Below are positions 1 to 5,237 of a stretch of 5,237 bases of DNA, in pieces. A program made the translations under genes and the position numbers. The first letter of the stretch is position 1. The number at the start of each line of letters is the position of its first letter. The notes under the pieces are model-generated. The model did not search any database and was not told where the DNA came from. It was given only the letters and a program-made list of their open reading frames with translations. This stretch comes from Candidatus Omnitrophota bacterium (GTDB taxonomy: Bacteria > Omnitrophota > Omnitrophia > Omnitrophales > Aquincolibacteriaceae). The DNA is taken from NCBI GenBank assembly GCA_016196565.1, contig JACPXK010000079.1, positions 1-5,237 of the forward strand. The letters run 5' to 3'.

Positions 1-1378
1 AAGAATCGGGATAGGTTGAAAGCTTTTCGAGATAAACGTCCATGGAATGAGGATGTCCGGGACGTCCGTAGATAAATTGACGAAGATACCATTCTCCCAA
101 ACTCAAAATTTTTCCCCGGGCATGGACAAATAAATAATAGGCGCCCGAAGCAGCCGTGATGGCGGTTCCAAGAATCCACAGATAAATGCGCGCGGTTTTT
201 TTGACTCCGGTCATTTGATTTTTCGTGGATTGCCACAATTTTTGAAAACCGAAGGCGCTTAACATAGCCAATGAGAAGCAAATGAATACGAGAAATTTGG
301 CCGGCGTGCGGAAGGAATAAAACCGCGTCAGTTTGATTAAAGCAACATAAAGCGGACTCCATTCCCCCACCGCCAAGAGAAAAGCCAGGATGGTAATCAC
401 CAACCATATTCGGAAAAAATTATTTTTCCGAATGTCCCGGAAATAAAAGGCGATCAAGATTAAAAAAAATGAAAAGAGCCCGCCATAAAGGCTGTTGCCG
501 CGGAAGATGCGCTGCATGACAGGATCGATCAAAGTGCTTAATGAAAAAGGCGACAACGACCCGACATAGGCGTAATGTTCGCTGATATCCACCCGGTTGG
601 ATTGAAGCGCGAGAATATAAGTTAAATAAATTTGAGGGGCGGCAATGAGGGAGGCCCCTACCATCGTCAGGGCGAGATAAAGAAATTGCCGGTCTCGCTT
701 TTTTTCGTTTCGATAAACAGTGTCGGAAAGGGATGAGCTTTCACCAAAACCCAGGATTCTGAGCATGGCATAAATAAGAAAGACAAACCACGTAAGCACG
801 GCCACTTGAAGGTAGCCGGCCACAAGGGACATTCCCACCGAAAAAGCAATTCCCCAAAGATATCTTTGGCGTCCTTTGACCAGGAACTTTTCGAACAAAA
901 ACAGGACAAGCGGAAACCAAGCGATTGTTTTTAACGAAGTGATATTGTAATAAGCTCCCCCATAAGCCGCTCCAAAAAGAAAAACAAACGCGCCGATAAA
1001 AGCGGGCAGAGGTTCGAGTTTCATTTGACGTACGTAAAGATAAGTAGCGCATCCCGAAAGCAAAAAATGCACAATCAAAGCATATGAATAGGCCACGTGA
1101 AACGGCAGAAGGAGCGAAAGAAGAAGATTGGGTAAATAAAAAATGCCGATTTGGCTTTCTGCGGCTATCGGAAAACCGCAGTGAATTCCAAAAGTCCAAA
1201 AAGGCAGGCGAAAGTTTTTTACGGCAGTGTGCAAGAAATACGCCCAGGGATAATGCTGCTCGTAATGATCCCCCATCAGCGCCGCCGAACGGACAAGAAA
1301 AAGTTCGGGGTAGAAAATCAAAAGGGATAGGAAAATAGCCGCAAACGGCCAGTAGGGTTTTGCTTTAACGGAGCGCAT
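1..1378 (-). CDS. YfhO-like polytopic membrane protein (GT-C fold), C-terminus cut by window edge
   Basis: Likely an inner-membrane glycosyltransferase of the GT-C superfamily, YfhO type, using a polyprenyl-phosphate sugar on the periplasmic side. Hand translation from the ATG at 1378 is open for 459 codons to the left edge, with no stop seen. Residues 11-29 form a first membrane helix. An outer loop follows with GDHYEQHYPW (36-45), where D37 is the candidate catalytic acid, then RLPFW (57-61), CGFP (67-70) and FYLPN (80-84), the usual YfhO/GT-C order. About ten further hydrophobic segments follow to residue 418. APQIY (247-251) and FRTPAKF (356-362) also fit the family. The start overlaps the upstream gene's end by 14 bp, with only a weak AGG 10 nt before the ATG, suggesting translational coupling. 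The family call is firm; the sugar and acceptor are unknown. YfhO proteins often exceed 700 residues, so a sizeable C-terminal part is probably missing. Confidence 0.88.
   Translation of the reverse strand, partial: MRSVKAKPYWPFAAIFLSLLIFYPELFLVRSAALMGDHYEQHYPWAYFLHTAVKNFRLPFWTFGIHCGFPIAAESQIGIFYLPNLLLSLLLPFHVAYSYALIVHFLLSGCATYLYVRQMKLEPLPAFIGAFVFLFGAAYGGAYYNITSLKTIAWFPLVLFLFEKFLVKGRQRYLWGIAFSVGMSLVAGYLQVAVLTWFVFLIYAMLRILGFGESSSLSDTVYRNEKKRDRQFLYLALTMVGASLIAAPQIYLTYILALQSNRVDISEHYAYVGSLSPFSLSTLIDPVMQRIFRGNSLYGGLFSFFLILIAFYFRDIRKNNFFRIWLVITILAFLLAVGEWSPLYVALIKLTRFYSFRTPAKFLVFICFSLAMLSAFGFQKLWQSTKNQMTGVKKTARIYLWILGTAITAASGAYYLFVHARGKILSLGEWYLRQFIYGRPGHPHSMDVYLEKLSTYPDS
408..433. repeat. 11-bp perfect inverted repeat with 4-nt loop inside the YfhO-like gene
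   Basis: Arms ATTCGGAAAAA (408-418) and TTTTTCCGAAT (423-433) flank the loop ATTA. It falls within codons for residues 316-324 of the YfhO-like protein, in a short basic loop between two membrane segments. The stem is AT-rich and not followed by a T tract beyond its own arm, so it is not a clear intrinsic terminator. Confidence 0.6.
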
Positions 1379-3209
1379 AAAGCGTGTACCTGTATTTTTC
1401 GTCCCTGATATTTTCCGATGGGATTTTTATCATTTCCACGGTCATGCGATCGCCTAAAATCTCCCGGAATTGATTTTTGATTTTCGCATCCGGCACAACC
1501 GGATCACGTGCCAACAAATGAGTTACTCCCTTGTCTTTAAGAAGCTGATACAGCCGCGCGGAATCGCCTTTGCCATCTTTGGGGGGCCATGGCAGGAAGG
1601 CATCGCGAATAATCGGCCGCTCAAAATAAAATTGCCGGTTTTCGAGTTCCATTAAAATCTTAGAACCTTGCGGAAGGTTTTGATTAATCCAGTCCGCAAT
1701 CGGAACCGTACGCTCCATTTTTCTCGCATATTCATCATAAGACCATTGTCCGGTGAATAACGGCAAAGCATGTCGATAGTGATAAACTCCGGCAAGGACG
1801 TAGTACGATAACACCCCTATCCCCAGGAAAGTTCCCACGCGCCGCATCAGAATTTTCATGGAAGAAGAACTATACTGATAGGACCCATGAATTCCAAAGG
1901 CCGCGGTAGTCGCAATTAAGGGAAGGATGGGAAAAAGCCAGCGATCGGCGGGAGCAATCAAAAAAATAATCACCAAAAACAAAAGACAAAATAAGGCATA
2001 ACGGCGGGATTCAGGACGAAAAATTGCCGCCAAAACAACAAATGGAGAAAATAGAAAATAGAATACACCGATTCGTGCCGGAAATGTTCCGAATTGATTC
2101 GGTAAATAAAACATATTCCAAAAAAGAGAAAGAAAATCAAACAAGCTCCGGCCGGTACCGTATTTTTCAAAATTTCCTGCAGCCACCGGTTCTCCGCCAA
2201 ACCGCGATCCGAAATACGGGTAAAAGGGATTGCCCGTTTCAAAGCCGTTACGAATCAACCAATAGCCACATGCGATAAATAAACCGATTCCCCACACGAC
2301 GATACCTTTGAATACAACTTTATCGTGCTGCTTTATCAGATTCAAAAGCCAAACCAGAGCGGCTGAAGCAACAGCAATCATCGCCGTATACTTCGTTGAT
2401 ACCGCACACCCAAAAAATAAACCGCTAAGAAAAAATGAGCTTAACTTTTTTTCTTCCAGGGCGTTCAAAAAAAGCACGGCCCCCAAAAACACATGAAGGG
2501 CAAGGCCGACATCAACATAAGCACTTGCCATATGATTATAAGCGGTTGGTGTGACCCAGAGCGTCAAGGCAATAAAAACAGATAATACAGAACTCTGCGT
2601 ATAACGTTTAACGACGGCTTTCATTCCTAAAAAAAGCAGAAGGCCGGCAAAAAAATGAAAAAGTTTTGCCGCCATCACACCGCCGGTCGCCAAACCGATG
2701 AGATAAAGGTTGTTCATCAAGAGCGGGAAATAAGAATTGTAATCATAGGAGTCCGGGGTAAGCGACCCTTGGGCCAGAAAAACCTTGGGAAGATTCAATT
2801 GATAGCAAAGCGCATCGCCGCCGGTTTCGGGGGTCAAGGTCCCGAGCAATAACGCGGCGGAAGAAATAAAGAAAAAAAGGACAAGAATTCGAAATGTCAG
2901 AGATTGGTTTTGAATGCGGAATTCATCCCTCAACTCTTTTAACCATTCTATCCAGTACCTTGCATGCCTCAAACCGAGCAGGCCAAAAAAAAGCAATGTG
3001 CCCCAAATCGCGGCAGAATTAATCGCATGAAACGCCCCGAGTAAGATCATGGCATTAGAGAGAATGGCCAAGCCGGCCGCGTAAATAAGCACGCCCTGCA
3101 AAAGGAGATTGTTGATGCGGATCAGAGGCCGGAAGAATGCGCCGGTAAAAAAAGAAACGGGAAAGATGACAGCCCATGCCGCGAGGGTTTTGGAAAGCTC
3201 AAAAAGCAT
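1365..3209 (-). CDS. GT-C / family-39-like membrane glycosyltransferase
   Basis: Likely moves a sugar from a polyprenyl-phosphate carrier to an acceptor on the outer face of the inner membrane. The product has 614 residues from the chosen ATG at 3209. About 11-12 hydrophobic helices span roughly residues 9-480. The loop after the helix at about 107-124 carries TPETGGDALCYQLNLPK, with D132 as candidate catalytic Asp. STKYT (271-275), GNPFYPYF (326-333) and ADRWLFP (421-427) match positions conserved in GT-C/ArnT/PMT-like proteins. Residues about 485-614 form a soluble C-terminal domain (ADWINQNLPQGSKIL), typical of this group. The open frame extends upstream to a TTG at 3299, but that adds 30 polar residues lying inside the previous gene. 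ATG 3209 gives an 11-bp overlap and starts just before the first helix. No Shine-Dalgarno is evident, so coupling to the upstream gene is likely. The gene ends with TAA. Substrates cannot be read from sequence. Confidence 0.85.
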   Translation of the reverse strand: MLFELSKTLAAWAVIFPVSFFTGAFFRPLIRINNLLLQGVLIYAAGLAILSNAMILLGAFHAINSAAIWGTLLFFGLLGLRHARYWIEWLKELRDEFRIQNQSLTFRILVLFFFISSAALLLGTLTPETGGDALCYQLNLPKVFLAQGSLTPDSYDYNSYFPLLMNNLYLIGLATGGVMAAKLFHFFAGLLLFLGMKAVVKRYTQSSVLSVFIALTLWVTPTAYNHMASAYVDVGLALHVFLGAVLFLNALEEKKLSSFFLSGLFFGCAVSTKYTAMIAVASAALVWLLNLIKQHDKVVFKGIVVWGIGLFIACGYWLIRNGFETGNPFYPYFGSRFGGEPVAAGNFEKYGTGRSLFDFLSLFWNMFYLPNQFGTFPARIGVFYFLFSPFVVLAAIFRPESRRYALFCLLFLVIIFLIAPADRWLFPILPLIATTAAFGIHGSYQYSSSSMKILMRRVGTFLGIGVLSYYVLAGVYHYRHALPLFTGQWSYDEYARKMERTVPIADWINQNLPQGSKILMELENRQFYFERPIIRDAFLPWPPKDGKGDSARLYQLLKDKGVTHLLARDPVVPDAKIKNQFREILGDRMTVEMIKIPSENIRDEKYRYTLYALR

Positions 3210-3981
3210 TGGAAAGCTGGGGCTGTTTATTTTTTTGAATTCCTTCGAAGAGAATGGATTTTTTGAGTCCCAAGGCATGCAAGCGGTACTGAAGGGCAAC
3301 CTTCATGACACCGAGGGAATATCTTACGCCGTTTCGAAAACTGATACTGGAGGCTTCGGGAAAATATTTAGTGGGACATGAAATTTCTCCCACCCGGAAT
3401 CCCGCATAAAAAATTTGAGCCAGCATTTGATTGTCAAAAACAAAACCATCGGAATTGACGGTAAAAGGGACGGACTCAAGGACGCGCCGTGAATATGCCC
3501 GATACCCGGTATGATACTCGGAAACATGCTGGAATAGCAGGATATTTTCAAAAAATGTAAGAAGGCGATTGATCACAAATTTGTGAAGCGGCATGCCGCC
3601 CTGAAGCGTGTAATTGCCAAGCATACGTGAACCCAACGCAGCATCGTAGGTGCCGTGCGCAATGAGCCATGCCATGGGCTCAATTAAAGCCGGCGTATAT
3701 TGATAATCGGGATGAAGCATGATCACAATATCGGCGCCCCGTTTCAGTGCTTCTTGATAACAGGTTTTCTGATTGCCGCCATAGCCCAGATTTTTTTCAT
3801 GGCGGATAACCACGTCAATCCCCAGGCGCTGGGCCACTTCAATGGTCCGATCCTGACTTGCATCATCCACTAAAATGACCAAATCAACGACGTCCCGTGG
3901 AACTTCCCGGTAAGTCCTCTCAAGGGTCTTTTCCGCGTTATAAGCCGGCATCGTCACAACTACTTTTTTGCCATGAATCAT
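3199..3981 (-). CDS. Family-2 glycosyltransferase, polyprenyl-phosphate sugar synthase (DPM1-like)
   Basis: Probably transfers a sugar from a nucleotide donor to polyprenyl phosphate on the cytoplasmic face, supplying donors for the membrane glycosyltransferases downstream. The 260-residue GT-A domain has TMPAYNAEKTL (10-20), the nucleotide-binding VDDASQDRT (38-46), NLGYGGNQ (64-71), HPDYQYTP (90-97) at the DxD position, GSRMLG (117-122) and EYHTGYRAYSRRVL (155-168) for the acceptor region. The length fits the DPM1-type catalytic domain alone: there is no C-terminal pair of membrane helices or GtrA domain, so the enzyme is likely peripheral. The ATG start has AAGG at 3990-3993, 8 nt upstream, the clearest ribosome site in this block. 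It is the first gene of the leftward operon, and its TGA stop overlaps the next start by 11 bp. Which sugar it transfers (mannose, glucose, GlcNAc or other) is not determinable. The family call is strong. Confidence 0.92.
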   Translation of the reverse strand: MIHGKKVVVTMPAYNAEKTLERTYREVPRDVVDLVILVDDASQDRTIEVAQRLGIDVVIRHEKNLGYGGNQKTCYQEALKRGADIVIMLHPDYQYTPALIEPMAWLIAHGTYDAALGSRMLGNYTLQGGMPLHKFVINRLLTFFENILLFQHVSEYHTGYRAYSRRVLESVPFTVNSDGFVFDNQMLAQIFYAGFRVGEISCPTKYFPEASSISFRNGVRYSLGVMKVALQYRLHALGLKKSILFEGIQKNKQPQLSNAF

Positions 3982-3989
3982 GAATGTAA

Positions 3990-3993
3990 CCTT
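3990..3993 (-). promoter_or_regulatory. Ribosome binding site of the GT2 gene
   Basis: AAGG on the minus strand lies 8 nt upstream of the ATG at 3981. It supports this ATG as the start of the glycosyltransferase and is stronger than the sites before the two downstream genes. Confidence 0.55.
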
Positions 3994-4020
3994 GTTTGGC
4001 TGTTCGAAATATGGTATATC
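3992..4020 (+). promoter_or_regulatory. Weak candidate promoter for the methyltransferase-oxygenase genes
   Basis: The plus strand has TTGTTT (3992-3997), a 17-nt spacer and TATATC (4015-4020), at three and four of six consensus positions respectively. A start near 4027 would give a leader of about 75 nt before the ATG at 4102. The -35 box overlaps the GT2 ribosome site on the other strand, so the two divergent transcripts would overlap at their 5' ends. An alternative, TTGAGA (4032-4037) with TATAAC (4052-4057), has a spacer of only 14 nt and is less likely. Confidence 0.25.
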
Positions 4021-4049
4021 TACAGCCTGTTTTGAGAGTTAAAGGCCAA

Positions 4050-4077
4050 ATTATAACAAACCAGAAGGACAAGACAA
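4050..4077 (-). promoter_or_regulatory. Candidate sigma-70 promoter for the leftward glycosyltransferase operon
   Basis: The minus strand reads TTGTCT (4072-4077), a 16-nt spacer, then a perfect TATAAT (4050-4055). Transcription would begin near 4043, giving a leader of about 60 nt before the GT2 start at 3981. The -35 matches the consensus at four of six positions. This is the best promoter match in the intergenic region and the only obvious one for the three overlapping genes. It assumes a standard housekeeping sigma factor; no transcript data are available. Confidence 0.5.
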
Positions 4078-4101
4078 GGAAGAATTCAGACTGAGATAAA
4101 A

Positions 4102-5004
4102 ATGAACATTTTACTTCGCCTCTACCGAATCTTATTGCAAGGTTTATGCATCCCGGTTTTTTTAAGCGAATTTTTTGAAAAAGAGACCGGATCCGCCTAT
4201 GGTCTGAGCTTTACGGCAAAATGCACGCTTGTGGTACAAATGATACGCAGCAACATGCGCATTGTGTCCGGATCCACCTTCCTTGAGCACATCGCCATGG
4301 CCACCACCCTTTTGAAACTCCCCAAATCGTTGGACGGAGTGGTCGTGGAATGCGGGACTTATAAAGGAGTAAGCGCCGCTAATATTTCTCTTGTCTGCCG
4401 TATTGTCGGCCGCCGTCTTATTATCTTTGATTCTTTTCAGGGATTGCCGGAACCCTCAGAACAGGACAAAGAACACACCCTCTTGGGCGCCAAAGAAATT
4501 CATTCCTATGCGAAAGGCCAGTGGTCAGGATCTCTTGACGAGGTAAAACACAATATCGCTCAATATGGAGTCCTGGAAGTTTGCGATTTTCATCAAGGAT
4601 ATTTTGATCAGACTCTGCCGGATTTTCATCAAAAATGCGTGCAAGTGTGGGTGGATGTCGATTATCGCAGCTCGTTGGAAACATGCTTACGCTATCTATG
4701 GCCGCTTCTTCAAGACGGCTGCACCTTTTATACTCACGAGGCAGGACACATGGAGATCGCCGCACTCTTTTTTTCGGAAAGCTGGTGGCAGGCCAATCTC
4801 AAGACTACCCCGCCTGGATTGGTCGGAGCCGGAACCGGGATCGGATTCAAAATTCTCTCTGGCAGCTATTTCAATAGTTCCTTAGGATTCACGATTAAAA
4901 ATCCCACCCTCAAAAATTTCCGCACAGTGCCTCAAGAAGGCGGCATGAAACTCGATTGGAATGCTTCGCTGAAGCTGACCGAAGGGGCGCCTCATCACTC
5001 ATGA
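4102..5004 (+). CDS. TylF/MycF-like SAM-dependent methyltransferase
   Basis: A class I methyltransferase of the macrocin O-methyltransferase (TylF/MycF/NovP) type, 300 residues, predicted to methylate a hydroxyl on a sugar or other small acceptor in the cytoplasm. Visible signatures are SAM motif I VVECGTYKG (81-89), the hallmark IFDSFQGLPEP (108-118) with acidic D110, GYFDQTLP (166-173) and VWVDVDYRSSLETCLRYLWP (182-201). The normal family pattern ends this last block with a strand leading to Asp-Asp, which with an earlier Asp binds the metal. Here that place reads FYTHEAGH (209-216), so the metal site appears altered. Residues 1-25 are hydrophobic and amphipathic, perhaps a membrane-associating or dimer segment rather than a signal peptide. 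The ATG at 4102 has only a weak GAGA 5 nt upstream; a better AAGGAAG (4076-4082) is too far away. The stop overlaps the next start. The substrate is unknown; a divergent, non-classical activity is possible. Confidence 0.8.
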   Translation: MNILLRLYRILLQGLCIPVFLSEFFEKETGSAYGLSFTAKCTLVVQMIRSNMRIVSGSTFLEHIAMATTLLKLPKSLDGVVVECGTYKGVSAANISLVCRIVGRRLIIFDSFQGLPEPSEQDKEHTLLGAKEIHSYAKGQWSGSLDEVKHNIAQYGVLEVCDFHQGYFDQTLPDFHQKCVQVWVDVDYRSSLETCLRYLWPLLQDGCTFYTHEAGHMEIAALFFSESWWQANLKTTPPGLVGAGTGIGFKILSGSYFNSSLGFTIKNPTLKNFRTVPQEGGMKLDWNASLKLTEGAPHHS

Positions 5005-5237
5005 CCGAACTTCAAACGTACATTATGGGAAAAATGTTTCCGTATGAGCGTTGGCTCCCGCAGCTTGAGACTTTAAAGGCCCGCTATCAGAAAGCCAAAC
5101 CTTTTCCGCATATCATCCTCGAAAACCTCTTCGATCCTCAAATCAGCACAAATGTGCTTTCGGAATTTCCTGCGCCAAAATCGGGCACATGGATTCATTA
5201 CTTGCATGTGAACGAAAAAAAATTGGGAATGACCACC
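5001..5237 (+). CDS. N-terminal part of a probable 2OG-Fe(II) oxygenase, cut by window edge
   Basis: Only 79 codons are visible and the frame is open at the right edge. The segment KPFPHIILENLFDPQ (33-47), followed by VLSEFP (52-57) and WIHYLHVNEKKLG (64-76), resembles the start of prolyl-4-hydroxylase-like 2-oxoglutarate/Fe(II) oxygenases, where a 'PFPhivid.fL.pe' entry precedes the jelly-roll. The iron-binding HxD...H and the 2-oxoglutarate Arg would lie beyond the window, so catalysis cannot be judged. The ATG at 5001 shares ATGA with the stop of the methyltransferase gene, the classic sign of translational coupling; GAAGGGG at 4981-4987 lies 13 nt upstream, a loose ribosome site. In-frame ATGs at 5025 and 5034 are alternative starts. 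Context suggests a tailoring hydroxylase acting on the same molecule as the methyltransferase. The family call rests on N-terminal resemblance alone. Confidence 0.6.
   Translation, partial: MTELQTYIMGKMFPYERWLPQLETLKARYQKAKPFPHIILENLFDPQISTNVLSEFPAPKSGTWIHYLHVNEKKLGMTT

Noticed and set aside
462..469. Run of eight A (T on the coding strand) as a phase-variation tract
   Set aside because: The frame is intact here, the run is short, and such runs are common in Phe/Lys-rich membrane protein genes; there is no evidence of variation.
741..1199. Minus-strand open frame of about 150 codons, and a plus-strand frame at 1084-1338
   Set aside because: Both lie in other frames of the YfhO-like gene, which is continuously open from 1378 to the left edge with strong family motifs; their translations show no recognisable domain.
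2645..2671. Imperfect hairpin (GGCAAAA with TTTTGCC) inside the GT-C gene
   Set aside because: An 8-bp stem with an 11-nt loop within A/T-rich membrane-helix codons is expected by chance, and no terminator T tract follows.
3210..3299. N-terminal extension of the GT-C gene to a TTG at 3299
   Set aside because: It adds 30 polar residues wholly inside the GT2 coding region in another frame, lacks a convincing ribosome site, and does not resemble a GT-C N-terminus. ATG 3209 gives a normal short overlap.
4003..4019. Small palindromes TTCGAA and ATAT-GG-TATAT in the intergenic region as operators
   Set aside because: Too short and AT-rich to support a specific repressor site without comparative data.
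4735..4749. HEAGH in the methyltransferase as a zinc metalloprotease HExxH motif
   Set aside because: It sits inside a Rossmann-type methyltransferase at the position of the family's metal-binding strand, with no third-ligand context or protease domain; the match to HExxH is most likely coincidental.
4421..4885. Open frames on either strand inside the methyltransferase gene (4421-4765 minus, 4565-4885 plus)
   Set aside because: They are out of frame with a gene whose motifs are clear and continuous, and their translations look like non-coding shadows.

Overview
The window is a piece of a bacterial cell-surface glycan or glycoconjugate locus, arranged as two divergent gene blocks around a 120-bp intergenic region (3982-4101). 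Base composition is roughly balanced and slightly AT-rich by eye. Genes are tightly packed with short overlaps, and Shine-Dalgarno signals are generally weak. No gene points to a named species. Pairing a DPM1-like GT2 enzyme with several large GT-C membrane proteins is common in uncultured Gram-negative-type lineages such as Omnitrophota, Elusimicrobiota and Planctomycetes relatives, but that placement is only a guess.

Leftward block (3981 down to the left edge). Three minus-strand genes follow one another with overlaps of 11 and 14 bp. The first is a soluble family-2 glycosyltransferase of the polyprenyl-phosphate sugar synthase type (3199-3981). The second is a 614-residue polytopic GT-C/family-39-like glycosyltransferase (1365-3209). 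The third is a second polytopic GT-C-fold protein of the YfhO type (1378 to beyond base 1). I translated the third by hand: it is open from 1378 to the left edge (459 codons) and fills the whole stretch from 1 to 1364. The likely logic is that the GT2 enzyme charges a polyprenyl-phosphate carrier with a sugar on the cytoplasmic face, and the two membrane enzymes use such carriers on the outer face of the inner membrane.

Rightward block (4102 to the right edge). A TylF/MycF-like SAM-dependent methyltransferase (4102-5004) overlaps by ATGA with the start of a second gene (5001 onward). The visible 79 residues of that gene look like the N-terminus of a 2-oxoglutarate/Fe(II) oxygenase. The pair looks like a tailoring module (methylation plus hydroxylation) for a sugar, lipid or peptide.

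The intergenic region holds a good minus-strand promoter candidate with a perfect TATAAT -10 box and a weaker plus-strand candidate. I saw no tRNA, rRNA, CRISPR, insertion sequence or convincing intrinsic terminator. The oddest points are a HEAGH replacement at the usual Asp-Asp metal site of the methyltransferase, an 11-bp perfect inverted repeat inside the YfhO-like gene, and the coupling of one carrier-charging enzyme to two different GT-C proteins.
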